From positions 1 through 32,842 of the forward strand of contig JAPOIA010000005.1 of the NCBI GenBank assembly GCA_029979185.1: 32,842 bases of DNA, in the 5' to 3' direction. The stretch is from Alphaproteobacteria bacterium. GTDB lineage: Bacteria > Pseudomonadota > Alphaproteobacteria > Rhizobiales > Beijerinckiaceae. The position numbers were made by a program, and so were the translations under genes. This document shows, one piece after another, positions 23,308-32,274 of this stretch; position 1 is the first letter of the stretch, and the number at the start of each line of letters is the position of its first letter. The notes under the pieces are model-generated. The model had not been told where the DNA came from, did not search any database, and worked only from the letters and a program-made list of their open reading frames with translations.

Positions 23308-24419
23308 TGATGACCACAGACACGCAAACCATTCCCCAGCCGCATCCGGGCGTCGAGCGCATCGAGGCTTATGTACCCGGCAAGAGCCAGGCGACCGGCG
23401 GCAAGAAGACCTTCAAACTGTCGTCCAACGAGACGCCTCTCGGGCCCTCTCCGGCTGCAAAGAAGGCTTTCGCCAGTGTCGCAGAGCGGCTGGAGGACTA
23501 TCCGGAAGGCTCGGCGGAGGTTCTGCGCAAGGCGATTGCCACCCGCTACGGCCTCGATCCGACGCGCATCGTCTGCGGCAACGGATCGGATGACCTTTTG
23601 CACCTACTGACGATCGCCTATGTGGCGCCGGGCGACGAGGCAATTTTTACCGAACACGGCTTCCTGGTTTATCGTATCGATATCCTGATGGCCGGCGGCG
23701 AACCTATCGCCGTGCCGGAAAAGAATTTCACCGCCGATGTGGACGCCATTCTCGCTGCCGTAACCCCGCGCACAAAAGTGGTCTTCATCGCCAATCCCAA
23801 CAATCCGACCGGCACCTATCTGCCCTTCGAGGAAGTCAAGCGCCTGCATGCGGGCCTGCCTCCGCAAGTGCTGCTGGTCCTCGACGGAGCCTATGCCGAA
23901 TATGTCCGTCGGAACGACTATTCCGCCGGCATGGAACTGGTGTCCGAAAGCGACAATGTCGTCATTACGCGGACGTTCTCGAAGATCCATGGCCTTGCAG
24001 CGCTGCGCATCGGCTGGGTCTATGCGCCGGCCCATGTCATCGACAAGATGAACCGCGTGCGCGGACCGTTCAATGTAAACTCTGCCGCAATCGTTGCCGG
24101 TGCTGCGGCGGTGGCTGATACCGCCCATGTCGAGAAATCCGCCGACCATAACGACAAATGGCTGCCGTGGTTGACAGAAAACATCCGCGCCACTGGGCTG
24201 GAGGTGCTACCGAGCGTCGCCAACTTCATTCTCATCCGCTTTCCGCATACGCCCGGGAAAACGGCAAAGGATGCGGAGGCCTTTCTGTCCGCAAACGGTA
24301 TCGTCGTACGCGGCGTTGGCGCCTATGGTATTCCCGATGGCCTGCGCATGACTGTCGGCACCGAAGAAGCCAACCGCCTGACCGTCGAGCTGCTCGGCCA
24401 ATTCATGGCGCAGGCGTAG
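23308..24419 (+). CDS. hisC: Histidinol-phosphate aminotransferase family
   Basis: [87 protein letters not shown]. Confidence 0.93.
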
Positions 24420-25379
24420 GTGTCCGCGGTGACGAACGGATTCGAACAGCAGCTGAGCGAACCGCTCTTCGATCGCGTCCTCATCATCGGCATGGGCCTG
24501 ATCGGTTCGTCGATCGCCCGCGCCGTCATGATGAAGCGTATCGCCGGAACCCTGATTGCCTGCGATGCATCGGAGCAAGTGCTGGATCGCGGGCGTGCCC
24601 TGAACATCGCCGATGAGGTGACGGGCGATGCGGCGACCGCCGCGGCAAGCGCCGATCTTATCATCTTCGCCGTACCCGTAGGGGCCAATGCAGGTGTCGC
24701 CAGACTGGTAGGCCCGCACGTGAAACCCGGCGCCATAGTCTCCGACACCGGCTCGGTGAAGGCGCAGGTGATCGCCGCCATCGCACCGCATCTGCCAACC
24801 GGTGTCGCGCTCGTGCCAGCCCATCCTGTGGCCGGGACGGAATATTCCGGCCCCGACGCAGGTTTCGCCACGCTGTTCATCAATCGCTGGTGCATCCTGA
24901 CGCCACCGGACGGGACCGACAAGACCGCGATCGCAAAGGTACAAGGTTTCTGGGAAGCGCTCGGCTCCAATGTCGAGATCATGTCAGCGGAGCATCACGA
25001 CCTGGTGCTCGCGATCACCAGCCATGTGCCGCATCTGATCGCCTACAATATCGTCGGTACGGCAGACGATCTGGAGGCGGTCACGCAATCGGAAGTCATC
25101 AAGTTTTCCGCTGGCGGGTTCCGCGATTTCACCCGCATTGCCGCATCCGATCCGACGATGTGGCGCGACGTCTTCCTGCACAACAAGACGGCTGTTCTGG
25201 AAATGCTTGGGCGCTTTACCGAGGACCTGATAGCACTGCAGCGGAAGATCCGTCATGGCGACGGCGAAGGCCTGTTCGACCTGTTCACGCGCACGCGAGC
25301 AATCCGCCGCAGCATCATCGAGCAGGGGCAGGAAACCGCCGCGCCTGACTTCGGCCGCAGCAAGTCGCATCAGAAATAG
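24420..25379 (+). CDS. tyrC: Prephenate/arogenate dehydrogenase family protein
   Basis: GTG start directly after the hisC stop; VLIIGMGLIGSSIARAVM, VSDTGSVKAQVIAAIAPHL, ALVPAHPVAGTEYSGPDAGFATLFINR. Confidence 0.9.
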   Translation: MSAVTNGFEQQLSEPLFDRVLIIGMGLIGSSIARAVMMKRIAGTLIACDASEQVLDRGRALNIADEVTGDAATAAASADLIIFAVPVGANAGVARLVGPHVKPGAIVSDTGSVKAQVIAAIAPHLPTGVALVPAHPVAGTEYSGPDAGFATLFINRWCILTPPDGTDKTAIAKVQGFWEALGSNVEIMSAEHHDLVLAITSHVPHLIAYNIVGTADDLEAVTQSEVIKFSAGGFRDFTRIAASDPTMWRDVFLHNKTAVLEMLGRFTEDLIALQRKIRHGDGEGLFDLFTRTRAIRRSIIEQGQETAAPDFGRSKSHQK

Positions 25380-25383
25380 CGGC

Positions 25384-26424
25384 TCAATACAGCGGCTTCA
25401 GCCGGACGCCAGTCTTGACCGGGCCGAGCCAGACAAAACCGTCGCGCAGTTCCAGCGGCAGAGGCATGTAGGCCTCGCGCTGGGGCTTCTTGCTATCGGC
25501 CGCCTGCGCCTTTTGGCCAAGCAACCCGCTGATGAGCGCACCTGAAGCTCCGCTGAACCCGGGAACGCCGAGTTTGCGCAGAACCAGCCGGAAGCCCGCT
25601 GCACGCGCATTGATCCTGCCTTCCAGCATGTGCTGATCGTCGAGTTGCAGCTGGCCGCTCGCATCGAGCGCAAGTGGCCCCTTGTCGACCTTCACATTCT
25701 GCAGGGTTAAAGTTCCCTTCGCCTGCCGCCAGCGCTCCAGCCAGGCGGCCGGCGGCCCGGCCAGAAGCGCCGGAAGGCGCGTGATGCGGGTGCTGATAAC
25801 GGCATTGGCGGGCGCGTCGTCACCGGCGAGGCGGTTGGCAAGGCTCGATGTCAGCTGATTTGCGAGAATTGCGACGTCGGTCGATCCGATATCCGCGGTT
25901 ACGTCGGGCGCCGGCCGCAGATGAAACTCTGCACTGGCTGCAGCGATCTTTTCCTCATCGCCAAGATTGGAGGTCACCTGCGCCTGCAACTTGTCAATGT
26001 GAACAGAAAGCCGTTCGGGAACAGGCTTTGCCACCCGCAGGCTCGCCCTTGCGCCATACCAGCTTGCCTTGACGCTTTTCACGCGCCCCGGCAGCGACAC
26101 TTCAAGTGGTCCGTCGGCTTCGGCAAGAATGAACTTCGGATTGTAGACTTGGGCAATGGCGCGTACATTGGCCAGCGAAAACTGTACCCGGCCACTGCGG
26201 CCTTGGCCGGAAAAAGAGAGCGTCTTGCAGCGCATCGCCATACGGAACGGGAAGCCGCCGATCTCACGCTCCGTACATGTCCATGTCCGGCCAAGGCTTG
26301 CCTGCTGCGCCAGCCATTTGTCGGCAGCCTTTTCAGCAAAGCTGGCAGCATAGAACCAGCCGCCGGTCCAGATTGCACAGACTGCGACGACAAGAACAAT
26401 CAACCATTTGAAGCGCCGCTGCAT
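25384..26424 (-). CDS. DUF2125-like protein with N-terminal membrane anchor
   Basis: MQRRFKWLIVLVVAVCAIWTGGWFYAASFAEKAADKWLAQQASLGRTWTCTEREIGGFPFRMAMRCKTLSF, pattern typical of alphaproteobacterial DUF2125. Confidence 0.8.
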   Translation of the reverse strand: MQRRFKWLIVLVVAVCAIWTGGWFYAASFAEKAADKWLAQQASLGRTWTCTEREIGGFPFRMAMRCKTLSFSGQGRSGRVQFSLANVRAIAQVYNPKFILAEADGPLEVSLPGRVKSVKASWYGARASLRVAKPVPERLSVHIDKLQAQVTSNLGDEEKIAAASAEFHLRPAPDVTADIGSTDVAILANQLTSSLANRLAGDDAPANAVISTRITRLPALLAGPPAAWLERWRQAKGTLTLQNVKVDKGPLALDASGQLQLDDQHMLEGRINARAAGFRLVLRKLGVPGFSGASGALISGLLGQKAQAADSKKPQREAYMPLPLELRDGFVWLGPVKTGVRLKPLY

Positions 26425-26573
26425 CGGACCCCTTTTCACGTCACATGTGTTTCAATACAAATCGCACAATACTGCAAATTCGCGTCGAATACATGTATGG
26501 CTGCCAAGGCAGCATGTGTACCAGCGCATGTGAAAGAAAAAGAGCGGAACGGGCTTTGCCTTCAGCAGCGGAC

Positions 26574-27134
26574 ATGAACGGAGAAAAGTGGGTTTTTGGC
26601 TATGGCTCGCTGATGTGGCGGCCCGGCTTTCCGTTTCTGGAGACGGCCCATGCCCGCGTTCATGGCTATCACCGGTCGCTCTGCGTCTATTCCCATGTCC
26701 ATCGCGGCACGCCGGAACGGCCCGGACTGGTGCTCGGCCTGGACCGGGGCGGGGCCTGCCGCGGTGTTGCCTATCGCGTCGACGACCGGCATTGGGACGA
26801 GACGGTGGACTATCTGCGGGTGCGCGAACAGACCACGGGGGTATATCTGGAAACATGCCTGAACATGATCTTTGCCGACGGGCAGCAACGGCAGGGCCTC
26901 GCCTATATCATCGACCGCAATCACTTCCAGTATACCGGCCGGCTGACCGTGGACGACATGGTACGCCATGTCGCGGGTAGTGTCGGCCAGTCAGGACCCA
27001 ATCCGGAGTATGTTTTGAATACCCATGCGCATCTGCGGGAACTGGGGGTACGCGATGCGCTGCTTGAGGAATTGTCGCAGCGGCTGCGCGCCATCGAGCC
27101 TCAGAGCGCCGCGCCTTCCGGCTCCGGCCTGTAG
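26574..27134 (+). CDS. ChaC-like gamma-glutamylcyclotransferase
   Basis: WVFGYGSLMWRPGFPFLETAHARVHGYHRSLCVYSHVHRGTPERPGLVLGLDRGGACRGVAYRV. Confidence 0.93.
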   Translation: MNGEKWVFGYGSLMWRPGFPFLETAHARVHGYHRSLCVYSHVHRGTPERPGLVLGLDRGGACRGVAYRVDDRHWDETVDYLRVREQTTGVYLETCLNMIFADGQQRQGLAYIIDRNHFQYTGRLTVDDMVRHVAGSVGQSGPNPEYVLNTHAHLRELGVRDALLEELSQRLRAIEPQSAAPSGSGL

Positions 27135-27874
27135 ACGACATCGGCCAGGCTAGGGTCCTTGGCCAGCGCTTCATCGACAAGCCTCTGAACCGCCGCTTCC
27201 GTACGCTTTTGCAGTAGCTCGAAAAACTCCTCCCGGGCGAGGCCTGGCTGGATAGGCTCCAGAAATTCGACAACGACTGTGCCGGGGCGCCGAAGGAAAC
27301 TGCGGCGCGGCCAGAACAGGCCGGAATTCAGCGCAACCGGAACGCAGGGTACCTCGTTGTGTGTATACAGATGGGCCACGCCGAACTTGTAGGCGGGCGG
27401 CGCGCCGGGCTTGCGTCGCGTGCCTTCGGGGAAAATGACAAGCTGCCGGTCTTCGGCCAGAACAGGCTTCGAACGGGCAACGACCTGCCTCAACGCCGAG
27501 CGTCCGCTGCCGCGATCTATGCCGATCATCTGGCCGACCTTCAGATACCAGCCGAAAAATGGCAACCACATCAGCTCGCGCTTCAGGATGAAGGTGAAGT
27601 CGTGCAGATGCAGGGACAGCGCAAATGTTTCCCAGAAGGACTGGTGCTTGGCGGCGACGATCACCCCGCTCTTCGGCAGATTTTCGATCCCGCGAAACTC
27701 GTAGCTGACGCCACAGATCTTCTCCAGCATCCAAAGCGAAATCCGCGTCCACAGGCGCGCCATCCAGAACACACCCTTGCTGCCGGCAAGAAACGACGGC
27801 AGGCCGATGATCATGCACACGACAAGCACGATGTAGAACAGGGTGTTGAAAACAAGGGAACGAAAAGCAAGCAT
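27101..27874 (-). CDS. 1-acyl-sn-glycerol-3-phosphate acyltransferase (PlsC-like)
   Basis: VIVAAKHQSFWETFALSL (HX4D-like site), LVIFPEGTRRKPGAPPAYKFGVAHL, VPCVPVALNSGLFW; start at MLAFRSLVFNTLFY. Confidence 0.92.
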   Translation of the reverse strand: MLAFRSLVFNTLFYIVLVVCMIIGLPSFLAGSKGVFWMARLWTRISLWMLEKICGVSYEFRGIENLPKSGVIVAAKHQSFWETFALSLHLHDFTFILKRELMWLPFFGWYLKVGQMIGIDRGSGRSALRQVVARSKPVLAEDRQLVIFPEGTRRKPGAPPAYKFGVAHLYTHNEVPCVPVALNSGLFWPRRSFLRRPGTVVVEFLEPIQPGLAREEFFELLQKRTEAAVQRLVDEALAKDPSLADVVYRPEPEGAAL

Positions 27875-27909
27875 GGTGGTCCAAATCCGCCGGCTGCATT
27901 GTCCGGCGA

Positions 27910-28899
27910 TTACATCAATCCTGAAAGCCGGCGCGCCACGGCCATGCGGGAAGCCAGTGCTGTGAGTATTGCCATGGCCAGGGAAATGACTGCAATGGCC
28001 AAATAGCCTCCCCAGCCAAGCGAGAAAGTGCCGAACAGGGACGCAACCTGCTCGCCACCCGGGCTGGCGACCCAGGCCGACAGGAGCTGGCCGACAATCG
28101 CAAAAGCGAAAACCGCCGCCAGACCGCCCGCCAGCCCGCCCTGCAATCCCAGAATCAGAAAATGCCGCTGGAACTCGCGCGCTATATAGCGGTCTTCCGC
28201 GCCGACAAAGTGTAACACGTCGATGATCTCGCGATTGCCAGCCATCGCGCCGCGCGTGGCGAAGGACACAGCCAGCACCATCGACACCAGAACCAGAAGC
28301 AATACGACAAGGGCCGCAACGAACAGCGCACGGGCCATGGTCGTAAGTCGCTCGACCCATAGCCGGTGATTGTCCAGAATAGCGTTGGGAACGGCTTTGG
28401 CGAGCTTCTGCCGCAAGGCCGCAAGGTCGGGCGTTTCCCCTTCCCCCTGCTTGATGACGACAAGTCGCGGGACGGGCAGTTCTTTCAGGTCGAGATCGGG
28501 GCCGAGCCAGGGTTCGAGCAATTGCGCTGACTGCTTTTCGCTATAGGCGCTGACTTCCGCGATGCCGGGATGGGCGCGGGCAATGTCGACGGCAAGTTTC
28601 GTATCCTTTTCCAGATCGCGCCCAAGAGCCGGCTTGATCTGGATGGTCATTTCCCGCGCAACGAGCGAACTCCATTCCTGCGAAGCGCCGTAAATCAGCA
28701 CCGCGGACCCGGCGGTCAATGCCGCAAGGAATGTCATGATGGCAATGACCGTGACCAGCGCGCGACCGGCTATGGATTCGGCCGGGATGAGATTGCGCCC
28801 GGGAAACATCCAGCCGGCAAGGCGCTGGAACAGGCCACCCGCGGGCTCCGCTTCGGTTGACGCGACGCGGGGCGTATGTGTGTCGACGCCCTCAGTCAT
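27910..28899 (-). CDS. ftsX: Cell division protein FtsX (ABC permease component)
   Basis: Directly downstream of ftsE with 8-nt overlap; cytoplasmic N-terminus, TM segment, periplasmic loop, C-terminal permease TMs (FATRGAMAGNREIIDVLHFVGAEDRYIAREFQRHFLILGLQGG). Confidence 0.93.
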   Translation of the reverse strand: MTEGVDTHTPRVASTEAEPAGGLFQRLAGWMFPGRNLIPAESIAGRALVTVIAIMTFLAALTAGSAVLIYGASQEWSSLVAREMTIQIKPALGRDLEKDTKLAVDIARAHPGIAEVSAYSEKQSAQLLEPWLGPDLDLKELPVPRLVVIKQGEGETPDLAALRQKLAKAVPNAILDNHRLWVERLTTMARALFVAALVVLLLVLVSMVLAVSFATRGAMAGNREIIDVLHFVGAEDRYIAREFQRHFLILGLQGGLAGGLAAVFAFAIVGQLLSAWVASPGGEQVASLFGTFSLGWGGYLAIAVISLAMAILTALASRMAVARRLSGLM

Positions 28900-29593
28900 A
28901 GATATACAGGTGGCTGTCGGCCAGAACCAGCCGTTTGGCGCTTTCGAACTGATCCATCAGGCCAAGGTCATGGGTGGCGATGACGATCGAGGTGCCGGAC
29001 TTGTTCAATTCCACGAACAGACGCAGCAGGCGGCGCGCCAATGCCGGATCGACGTTGCCTGTCGGCTCGTCGGCGAGCAGCAGATCGGGCTGGACGATCA
29101 GCGCGCGGGCAATTGCGGCGCGCTGCTTTTCGCCGCCGGACATGACGGCCGGGAAGGAATGGGCATGATCGCCGAGGCCGACCCATTGCAGCAACTCCAT
29201 CACCTCGGCGCGATAGGTGGCCTCCTCGCGGCCCTGCACCAGCAGCGGCAGGGCGATATTCTCGTAGGTGGTCAGATGGTCGAGCAGGCGGAATTCCTGG
29301 AACACGACGCCGATGCGCCGGCGCATGGCGCTGATTTCATCCTTGGTCAGGGACGAGGTTTCGCGGCCGAACAGGGTGATGAAGCCGCGGGTCGGCGCAA
29401 GCGCCATCATCATCAGGCGCAGCAGCGAGGTCTTTCCCGCACCGGAGGGGCCGGTCAGGAACTGGAACGACTGCGGCTCTATGGTGAATGTAATGTCCTG
29501 CAGCGTTTCCGGTCCCATGCCGTAGCGCAACCCGACATTCTCGAATCTGACCAAAATGCTCTCTTGCTCTGTTATCCGCCCCGATATCGGCAA
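28892..29593 (-). CDS. ftsE: Cell division ATP-binding protein FtsE; true start may be internal near VRFENVGLRYG
   Basis: GPSGAGKTSLLRLMMMAL, VVFQEFRLLDHLTTYENIALPL, MSGGEKQRAAIARALIVQPDLLLADEPTGNVDP. Confidence 0.95.
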   Translation of the reverse strand: MPISGRITEQESILVRFENVGLRYGMGPETLQDITFTIEPQSFQFLTGPSGAGKTSLLRLMMMALAPTRGFITLFGRETSSLTKDEISAMRRRIGVVFQEFRLLDHLTTYENIALPLLVQGREEATYRAEVMELLQWVGLGDHAHSFPAVMSGGEKQRAAIARALIVQPDLLLADEPTGNVDPALARRLLRLFVELNKSGTSIVIATHDLGLMDQFESAKRLVLADSHLYIYD

Positions 29594-29787
29594 GCGGCCC
29601 GGACCGAAGTCGAATCATCGCGCGATGCGCTGTCATCATATGGCAATGGCGGCTCGGTTTCACCAATGACCGGGATCAGTTTTCCATCGAAAACCCCGCT
29701 GAAGCCGCTTTGGCAGCGATTTTAAGGGGCCGTTAACCATAAGCCTGCACCAGTAGGGGAAATCGACCAACCAGGCAAAGCAGCTTC

Positions 29788-30585
29788 ATGGCGCCGCATT
29801 CGAGCGAACAATCGGCCAGCGAACACATGGCCGAACCAATGATCGAACCGACAATCGATCCGACTCCAGAATCGCAGGCCGTGCGGCCGAAGGCGCCGAT
29901 AGTCGAACCCGACCCGCTGGCGGCCATGGAACGGGCGCAGACGAGTATCGACGCCAAGGCTCAGGCAAAGGCGCAGGCCAAGGCCGAAGCGAAAGCAGCC
30001 AGGGCCGCAAAGGCGGCGCAGCAAGCTGAAGCCAAGGCCGCCCGCAAGGCGCAGAAGCAGGCGGAGCGGCAGGTCGCGAAGACCGCCCGGCGCGCGGCAC
30101 GGGCGCAACGGGCCGCCGACGGGTTGCGGTTTGCCTTCGCGAAAAAAATGTTTCGCGGCATGACCTCCGCGCCGGCGATGTTCTTCTTCGCAACCATCAT
30201 TGCACCGGGCCTGCTGCTTGGTGCGCGGCAAACCATCGTCGCCAATCTCCCCGTAACCGCGAAGGCCTATGCGGCCATCGGCATGCCCGTGAATCTCGAC
30301 GGGCTCGACCTGCGCGGCGTTTCCTCGGTCATGAAAACGGAAGACGGCGGCCGCTTCCTGCTGATCCGCGGCGAGATCGTCAACCTGCGCGAGCGCACCG
30401 GCAATCTGCCGAACCTGCAGCTTGCCCTGCGCGGGCCGGACGGGCGCGCCATGTACACCTGGCAGGCCCCCTCGCCGACCAGGACAATCAAGGCCCGCGA
30501 TTCCATCCGCTTCGTCGCACGGCTCGATTCCCCGCCGGAAGGCGCGAAGGACGTGGTGGTGGAGTTTGCCCGCAAGGGCGGGTGA
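29788..30585 (+). CDS. DUF3426-like membrane protein with Ala/Lys-rich N-terminal region
   Basis: TM segment near MFFFATIIAPGLLLGARQTIV; C-terminal AAIGMPVNLDGLDLRGVSSVMKTEDGGRFLLIRGEIVNLRERTGNLPNLQLALRGPDGRAMYTW resembles DUF3426. Confidence 0.75.
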   Translation: MAPHSSEQSASEHMAEPMIEPTIDPTPESQAVRPKAPIVEPDPLAAMERAQTSIDAKAQAKAQAKAEAKAARAAKAAQQAEAKAARKAQKQAERQVAKTARRAARAQRAADGLRFAFAKKMFRGMTSAPAMFFFATIIAPGLLLGARQTIVANLPVTAKAYAAIGMPVNLDGLDLRGVSSVMKTEDGGRFLLIRGEIVNLRERTGNLPNLQLALRGPDGRAMYTWQAPSPTRTIKARDSIRFVARLDSPPEGAKDVVVEFARKGG

Positions 30586-30621
30586 GACGCCACGCGGCCT
30601 TCATCCCGAGGAACGCGCCAA

Positions 30622-30666
30622 GCATCGGCCCGAATAGTTGCAGGCTTTTCGGACAAGCCGATGCGC
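30622..30666. repeat. Palindromic intergenic repeat, copy 1
   Basis: GCATCGGCCCGAATAG-TTGCAG-GCTTTTCGGACAAGCCGATGCGC; same core as copies at 30952 and 31199. Confidence 0.75.
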
Positions 30667-30723
30667 AAAGGCGCGCGTGTCTCGAAGGATGGAAATAATC
30701 TCCCGCCCCCGTCCTTCGAGACG

Positions 30724-30738
30724 CAGCGCTTCGCGCTG
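30724..30738. repeat. Short perfect hairpin CAGCGC-TTC-GCGCTG
   Basis: 6-bp perfect arms, 3-nt loop, inside the repeat-rich block. Confidence 0.6.
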
Positions 30739-30827
30739 CTCCTCAGGATGAGGGCTTGCTCTGCATTTTCCGCGATGACAGCGTGCGTATAGAAATTCAA
30801 ACAGCCGTCCGCACCTTCGATGTCTGT

Positions 30828-30868
30828 CCACATCCCCGGCCAAGCGCAGCGCAGAGCCGGAGATGTGG
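30828..30868. repeat. Imperfect inverted repeat, 13-nt arms, 15-nt loop
   Basis: CCACATCCCCGGC ... GCCGGAGATGTGG, 12 of 13 positions pair. Confidence 0.75.
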
Positions 30869-30951
30869 TGTATGACGCAAACACCTTCCCCGGAATTTCA
30901 AACAGCAGCCCACGATCCCGCGCCACGAGTAGCCGGGTTGTTGAACAGGAT

Positions 30952-30992
30952 CGCATCAACCCGAAAAGTTGCAGACTTTTCGGGTTGATGCG
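30952..30992. repeat. Palindromic intergenic repeat, copy 2 (perfect 18-bp stem)
   Basis: CGCATCAACCCGAAAAGT-TGCAG-ACTTTTCGGGTTGATGCG. Confidence 0.9.
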
Positions 30993-31198
30993 CAGAAATG
31001 CAAGGGGCCGGAACACCGGGCAACCACAAGCAATTTTAATAGAACGCGGTCGCCCAACGTTCCGGCACGGCATTTTACAGTCCCGAACTCCCGCTCTTCC
31101 ACCGTTTGGAAATACAGCAAGCCGCATCTCCTCACGCTCCCCAGTGCGCATTGCACAGACAGGTCGTAATGCCTGACGGTCGGGCGCTAGCTTGCCCA

Positions 31199-31243
31199 CG
31201 CATCAACCCGAAAAGTTGAAGACTTTTCGGACAAGTTGATGCG
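31199..31243. repeat. Palindromic intergenic repeat, copy 3 (4-nt insertion in right arm)
   Basis: CGCATCAACCCGAAAAGT-TGAAG-ACTTTTCGG(ACAA)GTTGATGCG. Confidence 0.85.
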
Positions 31244-31397
31244 CAAACAAACGTGTCGGAACCGCCCCGGACGCGCGTCTTCGGTAGAGACCCGCGCCGG
31301 AGGAACCGCTCGCCGCCCGCCCATCAAGACCGCTCATGATCGACCCCTCGCGTGGACGGCGATGGGCGGATTATGGGAGAGGTTTTGGGGTGGGGGA

Positions 31398-31420
31398 TAA
31401 AAGAGGCGAACCTTTTCGCC
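31398..31420 (-). terminator. Probable rho-independent terminator downstream of the GDPD gene
   Basis: On minus strand GGCGAA-AAGG-TTCGCC followed by TCTTTTAT, 72 nt past the stop codon. Confidence 0.55.
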
Positions 31421-31491
31421 CTGGGCAGTTTGATTTCGCAACGCATACGACCTGTTGCATATCGCAGACATTACGCGGGCTGCACCTGCGC

Positions 31492-32274
31492 TCATTCCAC
31501 CCGCAGTTTATCCGTTTCCTCGAAGACGATCTGGTCGGCCCATTGCATGGCAGTGACGCGCTGGGCCTGGGTGCGGACGGTCCATGTCATGACCGGCACG
31601 TCGAGGGCCTTGCGCAACAGGTTGGGGGTCGCATGCGGTAGGTCGGCGATGTTCCAGGACAGGAAATCGGGCCGGGTCTTTTCCCATTGCAGGAAGTGGG
31701 TGAGGCTTGTCCTGACTGGCGCGCTCAGTTTTTCCCATTCGGGGTGGTCGTAACCGGCTTCCGCGACCATGCCGAGCGGCACGTGGTTCATGCCCAGCAC
31801 GCCCTGGTTCTGGCGGAGATAGGCCATTATCGCGGGATCGAAACTCTTCAGCGCGACCTGCGTGTTCGTGGCGGCGATGATCTGCGACAGGCGCGCCACG
31901 GGCCTCGTATTGCCGGCGAAGTCGCTTTTTATTTCTACTACCAGCGGCGTGCGTCCGTCGATGATGGCGAGGAATTCTTCCAGCGTCGGGATATGGCCGC
32001 TGCCGTTGCGAAACTGCAGGCCGCGCAAGTCTGTTGCGGTACGGGCGGCAAGCGGGCCGGAGCCGTTGGTCAGCCGCTCGAGGTCGTAATCATGGAAGAC
32101 GACAAACTGGCCGTCGGTGGTGCATTGCACATCGCATTCGATGGCGAAACGTCGTGCTATCGCTGCTTCCGCCGCCGCGATGGTGTTCTCGACGATGGTG
32201 CGGTTGCCGTCGTGCAGGCCGCGGTGGGCGACCGGGCGCGCCAGCAGCCATTTGCGCCAGCCGGTATCTGTCAT
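31492..32274 (-). CDS. Glycerophosphodiester phosphodiesterase family protein
   Basis: PVAHRGLHDGNRTIVENTIAAAEAAIARRFAIECDVQCTTDGQFVVFHDYDLERLTNGSG, GDPD HRG and ECDVQ/HDYDLERLT motifs; start MTDTGWRKW. Confidence 0.93.
   Translation of the reverse strand: MTDTGWRKWLLARPVAHRGLHDGNRTIVENTIAAAEAAIARRFAIECDVQCTTDGQFVVFHDYDLERLTNGSGPLAARTATDLRGLQFRNGSGHIPTLEEFLAIIDGRTPLVVEIKSDFAGNTRPVARLSQIIAATNTQVALKSFDPAIMAYLRQNQGVLGMNHVPLGMVAEAGYDHPEWEKLSAPVRTSLTHFLQWEKTRPDFLSWNIADLPHATPNLLRKALDVPVMTWTVRTQAQRVTAMQWADQIVFEETDKLRVE

Noticed and set aside
27875-28360. 5' half of the 419-aa ORF 27101-28360
   Set aside because: Out-of-frame with ftsX, which is well supported; the acyltransferase begins at MLAFRSL (27874).
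30267-31199. 310-aa minus-strand ORF across the repeat region
   Set aside because: It runs antisense through the DUF3426-like gene and then through several palindromes; the peptide contains translated repeat cores (INPKSLQLFGLMR), so it is best explained as repeats staying open by chance.
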